Shown here in pieces: positions 19,544 through 27,959 of a stretch of DNA of 64,000 nucleotides; position 1 is the first letter of the stretch, and every line of letters begins with the position of its first letter. The position numbers were made by a program, and so were the translations under genes. Source of the stretch: a virus. Under the pieces are notes generated by a model. That model had not been told where the DNA came from, did not search any database, and saw only the letters and a program-made list of their open reading frames with translations. The stretch is taken from IMG/VR virus record IMGVR_UViG_3300032308_002010, positions 124,001-188,000 of that record; one strand, written 5' to 3'.

Positions 19544-19816
19544 TTATTCCTCCTGACAATCATCAATAATTACGGGCGTTAACGTACCTACCCGCAAAGC
19601 GACAAATTTTCCGGCGTAATATTCCTCCGCGTCTTCGCGCGAAAAGCCGTCAGAAAGAAGTTTGTCATAAATTTTTGTCCGACTGTACACGGCGACAGGC
19701 CCGTCGTTTGCGATATAACCAAGCCCGATTAACGCGCAATCCATGTTGTCAAACAGCACAGCTTCTGGGTTTAAATCCGCCAGCTGCGCCAGTATTTGAG
19801 AAGTTTGTGTGTTCAT
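19544..19816 (-). CDS. Conserved phage protein, 90 aa
   Basis: Resembles a small protein common in large phages with a pattern of D-C-A-L-I-G, VAVYSRTKIYDKLL, EDAEEYYAGKFV and TPVIIDD. I know the pattern as conserved but of unknown function. ATG overlaps the stop of the upstream gene by four bases. Confidence 0.75.
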   Translation of the reverse strand: MNTQTSQILAQLADLNPEAVLFDNMDCALIGLGYIANDGPVAVYSRTKIYDKLLSDGFSREDAEEYYAGKFVALRVGTLTPVIIDDCQEE

Positions 19817-20310
19817 TGTTTTGTTCCGGCGTGGAGATCTTCTAGAAATAAGATAGCAATATCGCTTGCACGACGGTAGCCCTCGCGAACACCTTTTTGA
19901 TATTCAGGGTGCCCGGGCGGTGTATTTTTTTCGGTCATATCGGCGATGGTGGCAAGGGCGGCCACAAAGCGATTGTGCAATCTGCGATATTCTGGCGAGT
20001 TTAAAACAATCGACGTTTCAATCGCGGCAGTTGGCGCTGAAACGTCTGAAACCACCTGCGGTTTCAACCCCATTTTTTGTAAAACACGTGTAGCTCGGGC
20101 TAGCGAATCAAAGTCACGAAACGTTTGCGCTGTACGCGGCACATACTTTTGCGCAAGTTGATGCAACGTTAGACATAGATACGCTAACTCATCGCCAGCT
20201 GTTTTTTGTTTAGACTCGCGCCGTGCAGCTGTTTCTCGCGTTTCGCGAATAAATTTTTCGCGATTAGATTTTTTTTGCGTAACTTCTGAGGGCAAAACTA
20301 ACAACTCCAT
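19813..20310 (-). CDS. Hypothetical protein, 165 aa
   Basis: Helical and basic in the first 40 residues (KKSNREKFIRETRETAARRESKQK), then a mixed domain ending in DIAILFLEDLHAGTKQ. AAAGGA precedes the ATG. Sits between thymidylate kinase and the small genes in one compact operon. No family recognised. Confidence 0.75.
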   Translation of the reverse strand: MELLVLPSEVTQKKSNREKFIRETRETAARRESKQKTAGDELAYLCLTLHQLAQKYVPRTAQTFRDFDSLARATRVLQKMGLKPQVVSDVSAPTAAIETSIVLNSPEYRRLHNRFVAALATIADMTEKNTPPGHPEYQKGVREGYRRASDIAILFLEDLHAGTKQ

Positions 20311-20320
20311 TTGCGTCCTT

Positions 20321-20944
20321 TCATGTGTGTAAAACAGGTTTACGCAGACCAGCGGAAATCAGGCGATAAATTTTTTCGTGGGTATCGTCAACGGGTGACT
20401 CGGCGTTAATGTGGTGCACAATACCGGCATGCGCGCGATGCTCAGCGTGGTGCGCATAAGCAGCGCGCATTCTATTCTGATCTTCTAGGCAGAGTCTTTC
20501 GTACCTGTCTGACGGCCCATTTGGTCGCCGCTCACGAACGCGTTCCGGCGCGATATCCATAAGAAAAAGAACGTCGGGGCAGACGTACGACGTTTCCCGA
20601 AAAATGTTAACAATCAGATCAGTCGATATGTTATTTATTTCGCCCTGATACACGAGCGTGGACAGCAGCCAACGATCGCATATGACGACGTGGCCCTGTG
20701 CGATTAACGAACGAATGTGCGCTGACAGTTCGGCGCGCGCGGCTGAGAACAAGAGCATTTGCGCCGTAGCAGAAATTGGCGCGTCGTTGTGCAGAAGAAT
20801 CTGCCGAATTGCAGTTCCAATACTCGTCGTTCCCGGATCTGCCACCAAGGTCGCAGATACACCTTCTTTTTGAAGCCGCTGCAACAGCATGCGCGCCTGC
20901 GTTGTTTTGCCGGCGCCGTCGATTCCTTCGAAACAAACGAACAC
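20321..20944 (-). CDS. tmk: Thymidylate kinase (dTMP kinase)
   Basis: 207 residues, normal length for the family, GTG start with AAAGGA. Phosphorylates dTMP to dTDP for DNA synthesis. Visible motifs: P-loop GIDGAGKTT at residues 7-15, DPGTT corresponding to the family's EPGGT, the CDRW motif (DR[WY] in the family) and a LID segment with RRPNGPSDRYE. It is the only nucleotide kinase seen in the window and supports phage nucleotide supply, although it lies among structural genes rather than with replication genes. Confidence 0.95.
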   Translation of the reverse strand: MFVCFEGIDGAGKTTQARMLLQRLQKEGVSATLVADPGTTSIGTAIRQILLHNDAPISATAQMLLFSAARAELSAHIRSLIAQGHVVICDRWLLSTLVYQGEINNISTDLIVNIFRETSYVCPDVLFLMDIAPERVRERRPNGPSDRYERLCLEDQNRMRAAYAHHAEHRAHAGIVHHINAESPVDDTHEKIYRLISAGLRKPVLHT

Positions 20945-20958
20945 TGGGTTCCTTTCTT

Positions 20959-21273
20959 TTAACGACCTGTAATTTGAAAGCTAGGAGAGTCGCCGCCAAC
21001 TGGTTTTGAAATTTTGCTTTGACTGCCCGTAATACTTACATCGCCGGGCAGTTGAATTAACACTTCTTCAGCTGGTTCAAACAAAATCAGTTCACGCCCG
21101 TCGGAAAAACGAAGCGATAAACCATTCTGTGTATGACCGACACCAACAATGTTATTTGTAGCTAACCACGTAGCGGCGTAGTCACAAAAAGCTTTTAATT
21201 CGGTACTGACGAGTTCTGGTTTTTTTGCTGTGAAATCGTCAAGAATGTTATTCAACACTTCGCTTACGGGCAT
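20959..21273 (-). CDS. Hypothetical protein, 104 aa
   Basis: ATG with a strong AGGAGG site. N-terminal helical part (VLNNILDDFTAK), then a beta segment with GLSLRFSDGRELILFEP. Overlaps the upstream HD-domain gene by 26 bases. No recognised family. Confidence 0.75.
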   Translation of the reverse strand: MPVSEVLNNILDDFTAKKPELVSTELKAFCDYAATWLATNNIVGVGHTQNGLSLRFSDGRELILFEPAEEVLIQLPGDVSITGSQSKISKPVGGDSPSFQITGR

Positions 21274-22003
21274 ATCGAACCTCCTTTTTTTTCTTTGTCG
21301 GCGCGGGTGTTTCTGTTTCTACCTGTTTGGCGCGTATCCCGGTTGTATGTTGTGCGACGAGTTTGTCAAGTTTAGCTTTTTGCCGGCACTCTTTTATTGT
21401 GCGACTGACATCACCCAGAAGATTTCGGGCGGCGTGCGAAAACAGCCTAAGCACGTAAAAACGCTCTGCGGCACGTAAAGCCAAAAGGTCGCCGTCTAGT
21501 TGCGTAAGTATTTTTTTAGCTTTTGGGATCGCCGCTGTGCCGTTTTCACTGACAAGAGTAAGCAAGTCTTTGGCAGTACAAATAATGTCAGAAAGAACAA
21601 TGATCTGTGCACCGACGGGGCTACCACTCACACGGCCACGAAACTCCATATCACGTTTTGTTTCAACCATGCGAAAATCTCGACTAATATCGGCAACCAT
21701 AGCGGCCACCTGTACCGTAGAGATTTCAGCAATGTTTTCAAACGCGCAGGCGCTGACATTTAAAACATCGTGCAGCAGTGCACCCTGAATAATTGACAGA
21801 ATGCTGTCTTTTGTGTCGTCCGGCAAATAGTCCGCACGAACATCTTGATAAAGTTTGTGCGCTATTGTTTCTGCTTGTCTAGCTACTTGTTTGCTGTGCT
21901 CGACAAGACTGATACCGGCGTTTGTGCGTAAATCTCTATATTGCTGTGCGGCAAATAACAATACGTGACGCAACGGCACATTTGGCGTATCTGATTTTTT
22001 CAT
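21248..22003 (-). CDS. HD-domain protein of the SpoT/MESH1 (ppGpp hydrolase) type
   Basis: Start at 22003 chosen because GGAG lies five bases upstream; an upstream alternative overlaps the preceding gene. 251 residues. The first 150 resemble the HD phosphohydrolase fold of RelA/SpoT and MESH1: EHSKQVARQA with His36, GALLHDV with His-Asp at 78-79, a VAAMVADISRDF region where the family has its threonine-rich segment, and AQIIVLSDIICTAKDL matching the VKLADRLHN motif with its metal-binding Asp. The tail is lysine-rich. Such enzymes remove pyrophosphate from (p)ppGpp. Activity on the alarmone is inferred; other HD nucleotidases remain possible. Confidence 0.65.
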   Translation of the reverse strand: MKKSDTPNVPLRHVLLFAAQQYRDLRTNAGISLVEHSKQVARQAETIAHKLYQDVRADYLPDDTKDSILSIIQGALLHDVLNVSACAFENIAEISTVQVAAMVADISRDFRMVETKRDMEFRGRVSGSPVGAQIIVLSDIICTAKDLLTLVSENGTAAIPKAKKILTQLDGDLLALRAAERFYVLRLFSHAARNLLGDVSRTIKECRQKAKLDKLVAQHTTGIRAKQVETETPAPTKKKKEVRYARKRSVE

Positions 22004-22020
22004 GGCATCTCCATATGCCG

Positions 22021-23064
22021 TCACACAAGTTTGAGCAGCGTTTGCCAGCCTAACTCAAATGATTTGCGACGCGTAGCTAAGTTGTAATTTACTCGGCGGT
22101 TAAGGTTATCAATGTGGACGGGTTCAGCAATAAGTGTCTGCAGCACCGTAATTAAACGTTCGTAATCTGGGGCGGCGTGAGGGACACCGTTTTCGTCGTA
22201 GTCTATCTGCGTTTTAACAAGCACGCCATTCGCATCCTGATACACAAAGTCAGTCTGCGGCGACAACGCAAAAGACAGTACCGGCGTGCCGCAATTGATA
22301 GACATCAGGCTGCAAAACCCGTAGTTATCGCACTCTGCCGGAAACAGTGTGATATCATGTGCCGTGTACATCGCCGGGCGTTTTGCAAGCGGTGTGTTAC
22401 GGATAATTTTTACGCGCCCGTTTGTTTTACGCCCCAACGTCTGAAAGAATTTGGCTACAGACGGCGCAAAACGGCACGAAGTAATTGCAACGTTAAGCTG
22501 CGCGTCCGGCATACGTTCAAGCAAATAACCCAGCAAACCCAAAAACTGGCTGTGGGCGCAACGGGCATTCCGATCAAACCACGGTAAAAATATCTTTACC
22601 TGACGCCCATTAACCGGTTTTGTTTTTTTTGTAGCCGGTAACCCAACGTCAAACGGTATGTACGTTACGTTCTTAAACTTGTAGACCTTTAAAAAAAGCT
22701 CGCGCGCTTCTGCGTTCATTGCGATAACGTGATCGGCACGCTGCATTACTTTGCGAAACGGCCGCATTAGTTCTTGCCACATCGGCACGACTATCGATCG
22801 CACGTTAATCCGGCGAGTAAAATTTAGCGTGTCAAGCTTGGGCGGTTGCGTGTAAATAATTGTGTGGCACGTTTTGGCCCAGTGCGTGAACGGCCATTTC
22901 TTTTTATGCAATACAGCGCGATCATGGTGTGTGCACAGTTTAGCCGGCGGCGCGTCTGAATAAATGCTGCACTCTACGCCATGCGTGCGTAAAAAATCAG
23001 CTAGCCGCACAGCAAAGTACGCTTCGTCGCAGTGTGCGTAATGTGTGTAGATGCCAATACGCAT
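22021..23064 (-). CDS. GT-B fold glycosyltransferase (GT4-like)
   Basis: 347 residues starting MRIGIYTHYAHCDEAYFAVR, a typical GT-B N-terminal strand-loop-helix. The C-terminal half has IKIFLPWFDRNARC, VAITSCRF, the DITLFPAECDNYGFCSLMSINCGTPVLSF segment (the family's E-x7-E region with a small-residue and Gly pattern) and NGVLVKTQIDY. Retaining GT4 enzymes use nucleotide sugars. It lies directly after the portal-like gene, so a virion protein may be the acceptor, but host surface modification is equally possible. Confidence 0.8.
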   Translation of the reverse strand: MRIGIYTHYAHCDEAYFAVRLADFLRTHGVECSIYSDAPPAKLCTHHDRAVLHKKKWPFTHWAKTCHTIIYTQPPKLDTLNFTRRINVRSIVVPMWQELMRPFRKVMQRADHVIAMNAEARELFLKVYKFKNVTYIPFDVGLPATKKTKPVNGRQVKIFLPWFDRNARCAHSQFLGLLGYLLERMPDAQLNVAITSCRFAPSVAKFFQTLGRKTNGRVKIIRNTPLAKRPAMYTAHDITLFPAECDNYGFCSLMSINCGTPVLSFALSPQTDFVYQDANGVLVKTQIDYDENGVPHAAPDYERLITVLQTLIAEPVHIDNLNRRVNYNLATRRKSFELGWQTLLKLV

Positions 23065-23070
23065 AGATGC

Positions 23071-24990
23071 TTATGCAGGAGCGCCTTGGCCAAACTGCTG
23101 CGCCATAACCATTGCACCGCCCTGAGAACGGGCTTGCTGTCGAATGTCGTCTATGATGCTGGTCACAAGCGCGTGCATAGTTGAGTCGGAACGCTTGAGT
23201 TTAATTAGCTCAGAATCTTTCACAGATTCAGGCATAGATAACAACTGATTTGCGATAAGCTGCGCTTGTTGCTGCAGCTCTTCTGGCGTCCTCGGCACGT
23301 TTGGCGAGTTCTGCCGTTGCATAAGAAACTGATCGACGGGGCTGGGCGCTTGACCCGGCATACCGCCAGCCGGAACTGGAGCCGGCGCGCCGCCTCCTTG
23401 CGGCATACCCGTAGCGCCGGCACCCGTGTTGCCGACACCTGACATCATGTCTGGCGCCTGACTCATGTCCTTCATCTGCTGCGCTTGTTGCATCTCGGCC
23501 TGCATGCGCTCTTGCTCTTCCGCGTAAATCTTTTCTTCTTCGAGCATCTGTTTGATCTCGTCGCGATAGTCCAAACCAACGCTCGACAAGCCGGTGCTCT
23601 TGCTGATCTGCTGACCCTGCATGAGCTGAAGCTTGGCCATTTGGCGGTTGAGATCGTCGGCGTGCGTGACGCGCATTAGTTTCGCGCTGACGGGTTCCCA
23701 CGACATTACGCGAGAAATAGAAGACGTCAACTCATTCAGGAACAAGTTCATGTTGTGCGGGAGGTGACTCCAGTTCGCCTCAAAAAGGCGCAAAGCAGCC
23801 GGTGCAGCTTGGAGCGTTAGCGTGCCGTTAAATAACTCAACGGGCATGCCAATGCACTTTAACAATGTCTCTAACCCCTGATCTAACAACTCGCGCGGCG
23901 CCAATTGAGAAGCGTCGCCGCCAAGCGCCTGATACTGCACCGGAAACGGAAGAATGTTCCAGCGCGCCGGGTCGGTTCGCCGGGCCCGGATCATCGAGTT
24001 TACGCGAGCCGTAAAGCTAGACAGGTTAATTGTATGAACAGGGTCAGATGATTGTGAATCGCCGCCGCGAGGCATCGGCGTGATAACGCGAAACGGAATA
24101 ACATAGTCGAGCGCTACGGCTTCGTTGTAGCGCTTGAGAATCTGGTAGTACCACGCCTCACGAAAATTCGACAGTACGCGCGAAATTCCCCATCCGCGAT
24201 TACGCATACCAGACAGCGCGTCTTCCTTGAGATGAAAAATCACGCCCTTATCAAACATCAAGTTTTGGCCGTTTTTGATTGCCTGAATAACTTCCCAGCT
24301 TGCGCGCTCAAGATGGTGAAGATGGCCTTGCTTGATCAGCGTGCGATAGTCTTCAGGAATCTTCCACACATACGAACATTCGCCTGTGTACGGATCCCAC
24401 AAGATATCAATTTCGTGGGGGCTCCAGCGCTTGACTGTAATATGACTTGTGTCGCCGCTGCGCCGGTCTACGTGCTTCCACGGGCCAACGTATTTACAGT
24501 GTGGGCAGCTTGCGTGAAACTGAAAGTTCTGCCACGAGAAAGCGCACTGGTCTGAGTTGACTACCCGGTCGAGCGGCATTTCTAATCCGCATTTTGGGCA
24601 GAACAAATACCGTCGAAACGGTACGAGCAGGCTGGTAAAAGAGTTGCCGTAGGTCATGTAGTCCATACCTACAGAGTGCAACACGTTTTTTATGCTAAGC
24701 GTATCAGCTAAAAACGTTTCGTATTTTTCTTTCTCCTCACGACCAGTCTTGTTTTCACCGACGTCCTGAATTTCAACGTCTGTAATAAAGTAAGACACAA
24801 CGCGATCAATGGCCTGCCTATAAGGGCCGTTCGCGTTCATGATGTATTCCGTCCAACGTAGCGCCGTCTGGATGCTCTCAGGCATCGACAGGCTAGCTAC
24901 ATCGCAAAACGGGTCGGGGAAGCGCTCGTCGGCCTGTACGCCGCGGCCGAGCGAGTTGTACCCCATAGAAGCAGATGGTTGCAGCGACAC
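23071..24990 (-). CDS. Portal-like protein with zinc-ribbon insertion
   Basis: 639 residues from GTG 24990 (GAGG upstream). The N-terminal part (SMPESIQTALRWTEYIMNANGPYRQAIDRVVSYFITDVEI, DYMTYGNSF) and the central HLKEDALSGMRNRGWGISRVLSNFREAWYYQILKR follow the phage portal pattern, where twelve subunits form the DNA entry vertex of the capsid. Between them lies an insertion with CPKCG and CPHC pairs, a zinc ribbon. The C-terminus is Gln/Met/Gly/Pro-rich and low in complexity, likely disordered. Terminase and capsid genes, expected beside a portal gene, are not seen nearby. Confidence 0.8.
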   Translation of the reverse strand: MSLQPSASMGYNSLGRGVQADERFPDPFCDVASLSMPESIQTALRWTEYIMNANGPYRQAIDRVVSYFITDVEIQDVGENKTGREEKEKYETFLADTLSIKNVLHSVGMDYMTYGNSFTSLLVPFRRYLFCPKCGLEMPLDRVVNSDQCAFSWQNFQFHASCPHCKYVGPWKHVDRRSGDTSHITVKRWSPHEIDILWDPYTGECSYVWKIPEDYRTLIKQGHLHHLERASWEVIQAIKNGQNLMFDKGVIFHLKEDALSGMRNRGWGISRVLSNFREAWYYQILKRYNEAVALDYVIPFRVITPMPRGGDSQSSDPVHTINLSSFTARVNSMIRARRTDPARWNILPFPVQYQALGGDASQLAPRELLDQGLETLLKCIGMPVELFNGTLTLQAAPAALRLFEANWSHLPHNMNLFLNELTSSISRVMSWEPVSAKLMRVTHADDLNRQMAKLQLMQGQQISKSTGLSSVGLDYRDEIKQMLEEEKIYAEEQERMQAEMQQAQQMKDMSQAPDMMSGVGNTGAGATGMPQGGGAPAPVPAGGMPGQAPSPVDQFLMQRQNSPNVPRTPEELQQQAQLIANQLLSMPESVKDSELIKLKRSDSTMHALVTSIIDDIRQQARSQGGAMVMAQQFGQGAPA

Positions 24991-25002
24991 AGGCGCCTCG
25001 TG

Positions 25003-25152
25003 CTATTTGGTCGTTGTTTGCACAGTGTCCGCAACGCGTTTGCGAAAATCACTATCAAGCGCCTGAACCTGCGCTTTCTTTTCTGTGGGCTGCTGGGCGT
25101 CTTCGTGTTCTGGGGGCGTGACGCCGGCCTTTATAACTCCACATTTTTCCAT
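25003..25152 (-). CDS. Small hypothetical protein, 49 aa
   Basis: Frame from ATG 25152 to TAG 25003-25005, filling the 165-base gap between the portal-like gene and its upstream neighbour. It starts three bases after the upstream stop. The product (MEKCGVIKAGVTPPEHEDAQ then a basic helix) is hydrophilic. Coding is inferred from position and codon flow only. Confidence 0.6.
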   Translation of the reverse strand: MEKCGVIKAGVTPPEHEDAQQPTEKKAQVQALDSDFRKRVADTVQTTTK

Positions 25153-25155
25153 GGT

Positions 25156-26070
25156 TTAAATCTCGTCGTAATTTGCACGAAGGGCGCGCTCAACGAGTAA
25201 AACACAGTACTCGCGGTTATCATAAACATACTGAAATCCCGTCGTATGGACAAGGTACAAACGGCGATCGTCGTTAATTTGTACGGCCCAAGGACGCTGG
25301 TAGGGATCGTTTGACGGCGGAAACCAGCGCGCTGCGTTTTGCTCAAAACGTAGGTCGTAAATCAACACGATAAAACCGTTCTCTTCTGCGCTATCAGGAG
25401 AAACCTGCGCTACAGATACAATTACGTCGTGGAAAAATGCCGGAACTGTGCCGATCCCCTCTTTTTCGAAATACAGCAGTTTCTGCGGCGGGCCGGCTTT
25501 ATGAGTTGTCGCTGCGGCGGTCGGCACAGGATTGTTGGACTGCTTTTTTAGCCCGAACGCCGCCATCGGACTGTAGCTGCGGTCAATTTTTTCAAGCGGC
25601 GGCAGGACCGGCTGGGGATCCATTGCCGCCACTAAATTTGCCTCTAACTGCTCTTCACTGTCATCGGCTGCTTGGGTTATTTGAGACACGACCTTTTTTG
25701 TGCGCACAACAGGTACGCGCTGCACGCCAGCTTTTTCCATTTTTGCCAATTCTTCAAATACCATTGCAGCGCGCTCCCTGATTGAATTGATATCATTGCC
25801 GGAAATGGCCGCCTTCGCCGCGGCCAGAGCTTGATCAACAGCTGGACCAGTCATTTGGTCTAGTGTTAGCCCGCCAACATTTGAACCGTTTGGATCAATC
25901 ACATTAATTTTGATTTTTGTGCGGTCGTGCGGATTGAAGTTAACTGGGACGCCGCCCGGAGTAGACGGCGCGACAATTACACCTTTAAGCCCTTTGTTAC
26001 CGCGCATGACATCGAGCATGGTGCGGCCGTTTTCCATTCGCTCGCTGGCTGGGTCTCGGTAGTCGGACAT
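25156..26070 (-). CDS. Hypothetical protein upstream of portal, 304 aa
   Basis: ATG preceded by GGAG. Residues 1-160 are Pro/Gly-rich then helical (AAAKAAISGNDINSIRERAAMVFEELAKM). The C-terminal 90 residues are a beta-rich globular domain with VIVSVAQV, FIVLIYDLRFEQNAARWFPP and LYLVHTTGFQYVYDNREYCVLLVERA. No family recognised. Position directly after a terminator and before the portal-like gene suggests it opens the structural operon. Confidence 0.8.
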   Translation of the reverse strand: MSDYRDPASERMENGRTMLDVMRGNKGLKGVIVAPSTPGGVPVNFNPHDRTKIKINVIDPNGSNVGGLTLDQMTGPAVDQALAAAKAAISGNDINSIRERAAMVFEELAKMEKAGVQRVPVVRTKKVVSQITQAADDSEEQLEANLVAAMDPQPVLPPLEKIDRSYSPMAAFGLKKQSNNPVPTAAATTHKAGPPQKLLYFEKEGIGTVPAFFHDVIVSVAQVSPDSAEENGFIVLIYDLRFEQNAARWFPPSNDPYQRPWAVQINDDRRLYLVHTTGFQYVYDNREYCVLLVERALRANYDEI

Positions 26071-26086
26071 AGAAGCTCCAATAGCT

Positions 26087-26130
26087 AAAAAAAGGGGGCA
26101 ACGAACGGCCGAAGCCTAGACGTTGCCCCC
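26087..26130 (-). terminator. Rho-independent terminator
   Basis: On the minus strand GGGGGCAACG (26121-26130) pairs perfectly with CGTTGCCCCC (26094-26103), loop 17 bases, followed by seven T (26087-26093). The stop codon of the 95-residue gene lies in the loop. A textbook intrinsic terminator, the strongest in the structural half. Confidence 0.93.
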
Positions 26131-26403
26131 AAAAGATTCTGAACTCAACTCAGGGCACACTGAATACAACTGCGTTTTCGGGATATGGAAATACAGCCGA
26201 CCCAGCGGAACCCCTCCTCCGCAAACCAGCCTAACATGCTCTTCTGTAGGCAACACTTCTGCAAGTATTTTGCCTGAGAGAAGCTGCGCTACCACCAAAC
26301 CCATGGCGCTATCGTCCGGGAAGAACGGTAACGTACTCGGCGTGGCGTCGATGTTTAACAACCACGTTAACGCCGAATCTTCGGGTTTGACGAAATAACG
26401 CAT
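26116..26403 (-). CDS. Hypothetical protein, 95 aa, last gene before terminator
   Basis: Start MRYFVKPEDSALTWLLNI at 26403 lies eight bases after the stop of the 411-residue gene; an in-frame start further upstream would overlap that gene. No family recognised. Its stop is inside the terminator hairpin, so it ends this transcription unit. Confidence 0.7.
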   Translation of the reverse strand: MRYFVKPEDSALTWLLNIDATPSTLPFFPDDSAMGLVVAQLLSGKILAEVLPTEEHVRLVCGGGVPLGRLYFHIPKTQLYSVCPELSSESFGGNV

Positions 26404-26411
26404 GTTAGTAA

Positions 26412-27647
26412 TTACGCACCAGCGATACGCGTACGAACACTCTCTGCGCATTCAACTGATACTGCGGAAACCTTTTCCGAAAAAGAGTTGTAATTCTTCT
26501 TCGGAACAAACTCTACCGGCGCGAGCAATTCACCGCGATACGGAAATGGCGTGTTCTGCCATTCCGCCGCCCAGTTCACCTGAATAGCGCTGAGGCGACT
26601 CAACACTAAAGGTTTAGCCGGATTCATCGCGGCTGTAAATAGCTCCTCGTCGGTTGCCTCTCTCTGCGCCCGCTTCGGGGCATTAAACCGCAAATAATTT
26701 GCGGCCTCAGACGGCATCTGTTCAATAGCCGTCTTGACATCAATCGTTACAGCCAGCGGCTGATCAGGCGACAACAGCGCATCACACATTTCGCTTTCGG
26801 TGGGCTTAATATCGCCTACCTCGGCGTACATTCCGCGCAGAATGTCGTCCAAAATCCACTGGGGCATTCCCTCGGCCGTGTCCAGCCCATGCCGAGCCAG
26901 AATCTTACCGGCTGGGTTTGGCAGCGATACAGTCATATCACTAACCGAACCAAAGGGATTTCGATCCATATCGCCTAGAACAGGCGAGAAATCTTCAATC
27001 GCAGCGTCATGCTTGATCGCCTTGGTGACATCCTTAGCCGACTCCTCGGTGAGCGCAGCAACGTTGATATACGCTTTGTTGCTGAATTCCCGAATCATGC
27101 TGTCGCGCAGCCTGCGCCGGTAAGTCTCCACCAACTCCGCCGGAGCGTTCTGTACGGCCAGCGCGGTCAACTTATCCTCGTCGATCCGCATGTGGTCGCG
27201 TACAGGAACATACACCGTCGGCCAACGGCAGGGCTCGAACGCTACCGTCTCGCCCCGTTTATCGGCATACCCGTAGTTGCAGATGTTATGAAGCATGTCG
27301 CAGCCGCGCTTTGCATTAAGGCGGTGCTTCTGCTTATTCATACTCAACTGCGACCCGAAACCCCTAGACGAAATTGGGGCGCGAAAGTCCCATTTGCCAA
27401 GAGTTTCCAGCCATACGTTGCCCGACCTGTCTGCAAGCGCCATCGCCGCGGACAGGTTGAGGCCGGCATGCTCCGTTACTTCAAGCACTAACGCTGACGG
27501 TCGAACGTTATCGCCGAATCGCCGCGAGGGCGAATCGAATTTTTTACCTTCACCGGCTAGCCAGCTTACCGCTACGAATTCTTCGCAACGTGCCGCCACC
27601 CGATCGAAGGCCGCGATAATTTTCTCCTGTGTCTTTGCGATATCCAC
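26412..27647 (-). CDS. Hypothetical protein, 411 aa, in its own transcription unit
   Basis: GTG start with an excellent Shine-Dalgarno (AAAGGAG, then TAGGTA). The product is soluble, of mixed alpha/beta composition, no membrane segments, no recognised motif; segments such as AGLNLSAAMALADRSGNVWLE and PFGSVSDMTVSLPNPAGKIL are unremarkable. It is followed by one small gene and a strong terminator, and preceded by a likely promoter, an arrangement often used for a highly expressed virion protein. I considered the major capsid protein but have no motif to support it. Confidence 0.8.
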   Translation of the reverse strand: MDIAKTQEKIIAAFDRVAARCEEFVAVSWLAGEGKKFDSPSRRFGDNVRPSALVLEVTEHAGLNLSAAMALADRSGNVWLETLGKWDFRAPISSRGFGSQLSMNKQKHRLNAKRGCDMLHNICNYGYADKRGETVAFEPCRWPTVYVPVRDHMRIDEDKLTALAVQNAPAELVETYRRRLRDSMIREFSNKAYINVAALTEESAKDVTKAIKHDAAIEDFSPVLGDMDRNPFGSVSDMTVSLPNPAGKILARHGLDTAEGMPQWILDDILRGMYAEVGDIKPTESEMCDALLSPDQPLAVTIDVKTAIEQMPSEAANYLRFNAPKRAQREATDEELFTAAMNPAKPLVLSRLSAIQVNWAAEWQNTPFPYRGELLAPVEFVPKKNYNSFSEKVSAVSVECAESVRTRIAGA

Positions 27648-27927
27648 TACCTACTCCTTTATTCAAGTTACCGTCCTTGTCGGATTCAAAGTGTTTCGAC
27701 GAATATAGGGCCCAATCATTCGGCGTCACGACAATTTCTTCATAGTCTCCACTTGAAGTCTTGTCATAAAACTGAACGACCGTCCGAGTTACATCGAGAA
27801 CTTCCTGTCTGCGAACAGGTCGTCCTTTGAACCGTACAACGTTACGCAAAACCCACAAGATCCCCCTTACAGCAATAAAGCTGCGGCTTTTAGTGCGGGC
27901 CGCGTTTAACAACAAAACGCGGTACAA
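27550..27927 (-). CDS. Doubtful small protein overlapping the next gene
   Basis: An open frame of 125 codons with TTG start, overlapping the 411-residue gene by 98 bases. The middle part (VLDVTRTVVQFYDKTSSGDYEEIVVTPNDWALY, cut here into the pieces VVQFYDKTSSGDYEE and VVTPNDWALYSSKHF) looks protein-like, but the ends do not, and no start has a proper ribosome site. If it is not coding, 27648-27959 is a 312-base noncoding region. Confidence 0.3.
   Translation of the reverse strand: MYRVLLLNAARTKSRSFIAVRGILWVLRNVVRFKGRPVRRQEVLDVTRTVVQFYDKTSSGDYEEIVVTPNDWALYSSKHFESDKDGNLNKGVGSGYRKDTGENYRGLRSGGGTLRRIRSGKLASR
27702..27729 (-). promoter_or_regulatory. Possible promoter for the 411-residue gene
   Basis: Minus strand GTGACG (27724-27729), 16-base spacer, TATATT (27702-27707), about 55 bases before the GTG start at 27647. 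The -10 is good, the -35 only moderate. Confidence 0.4.
27900..27922. other. Hairpin in the 27.6-27.96 kb intergenic region
   Basis: CCGCGTTT and AAACGCGG form a perfect 8-base stem with a 7-base loop, 38 bases after the stop of the upstream gene. There is no T run on either side, so a terminator is unlikely; an operator or mRNA structure is possible. Confidence 0.5.
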
Positions 27928-27959
27928 TAAATATGCCAGCTTATGCTGAAAAATTTAGT

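Noticed and set aside
26412-27647. Major capsid protein
   Set aside because: Expression layout fits, but I see no HK97-type motif or order; left as unknown.
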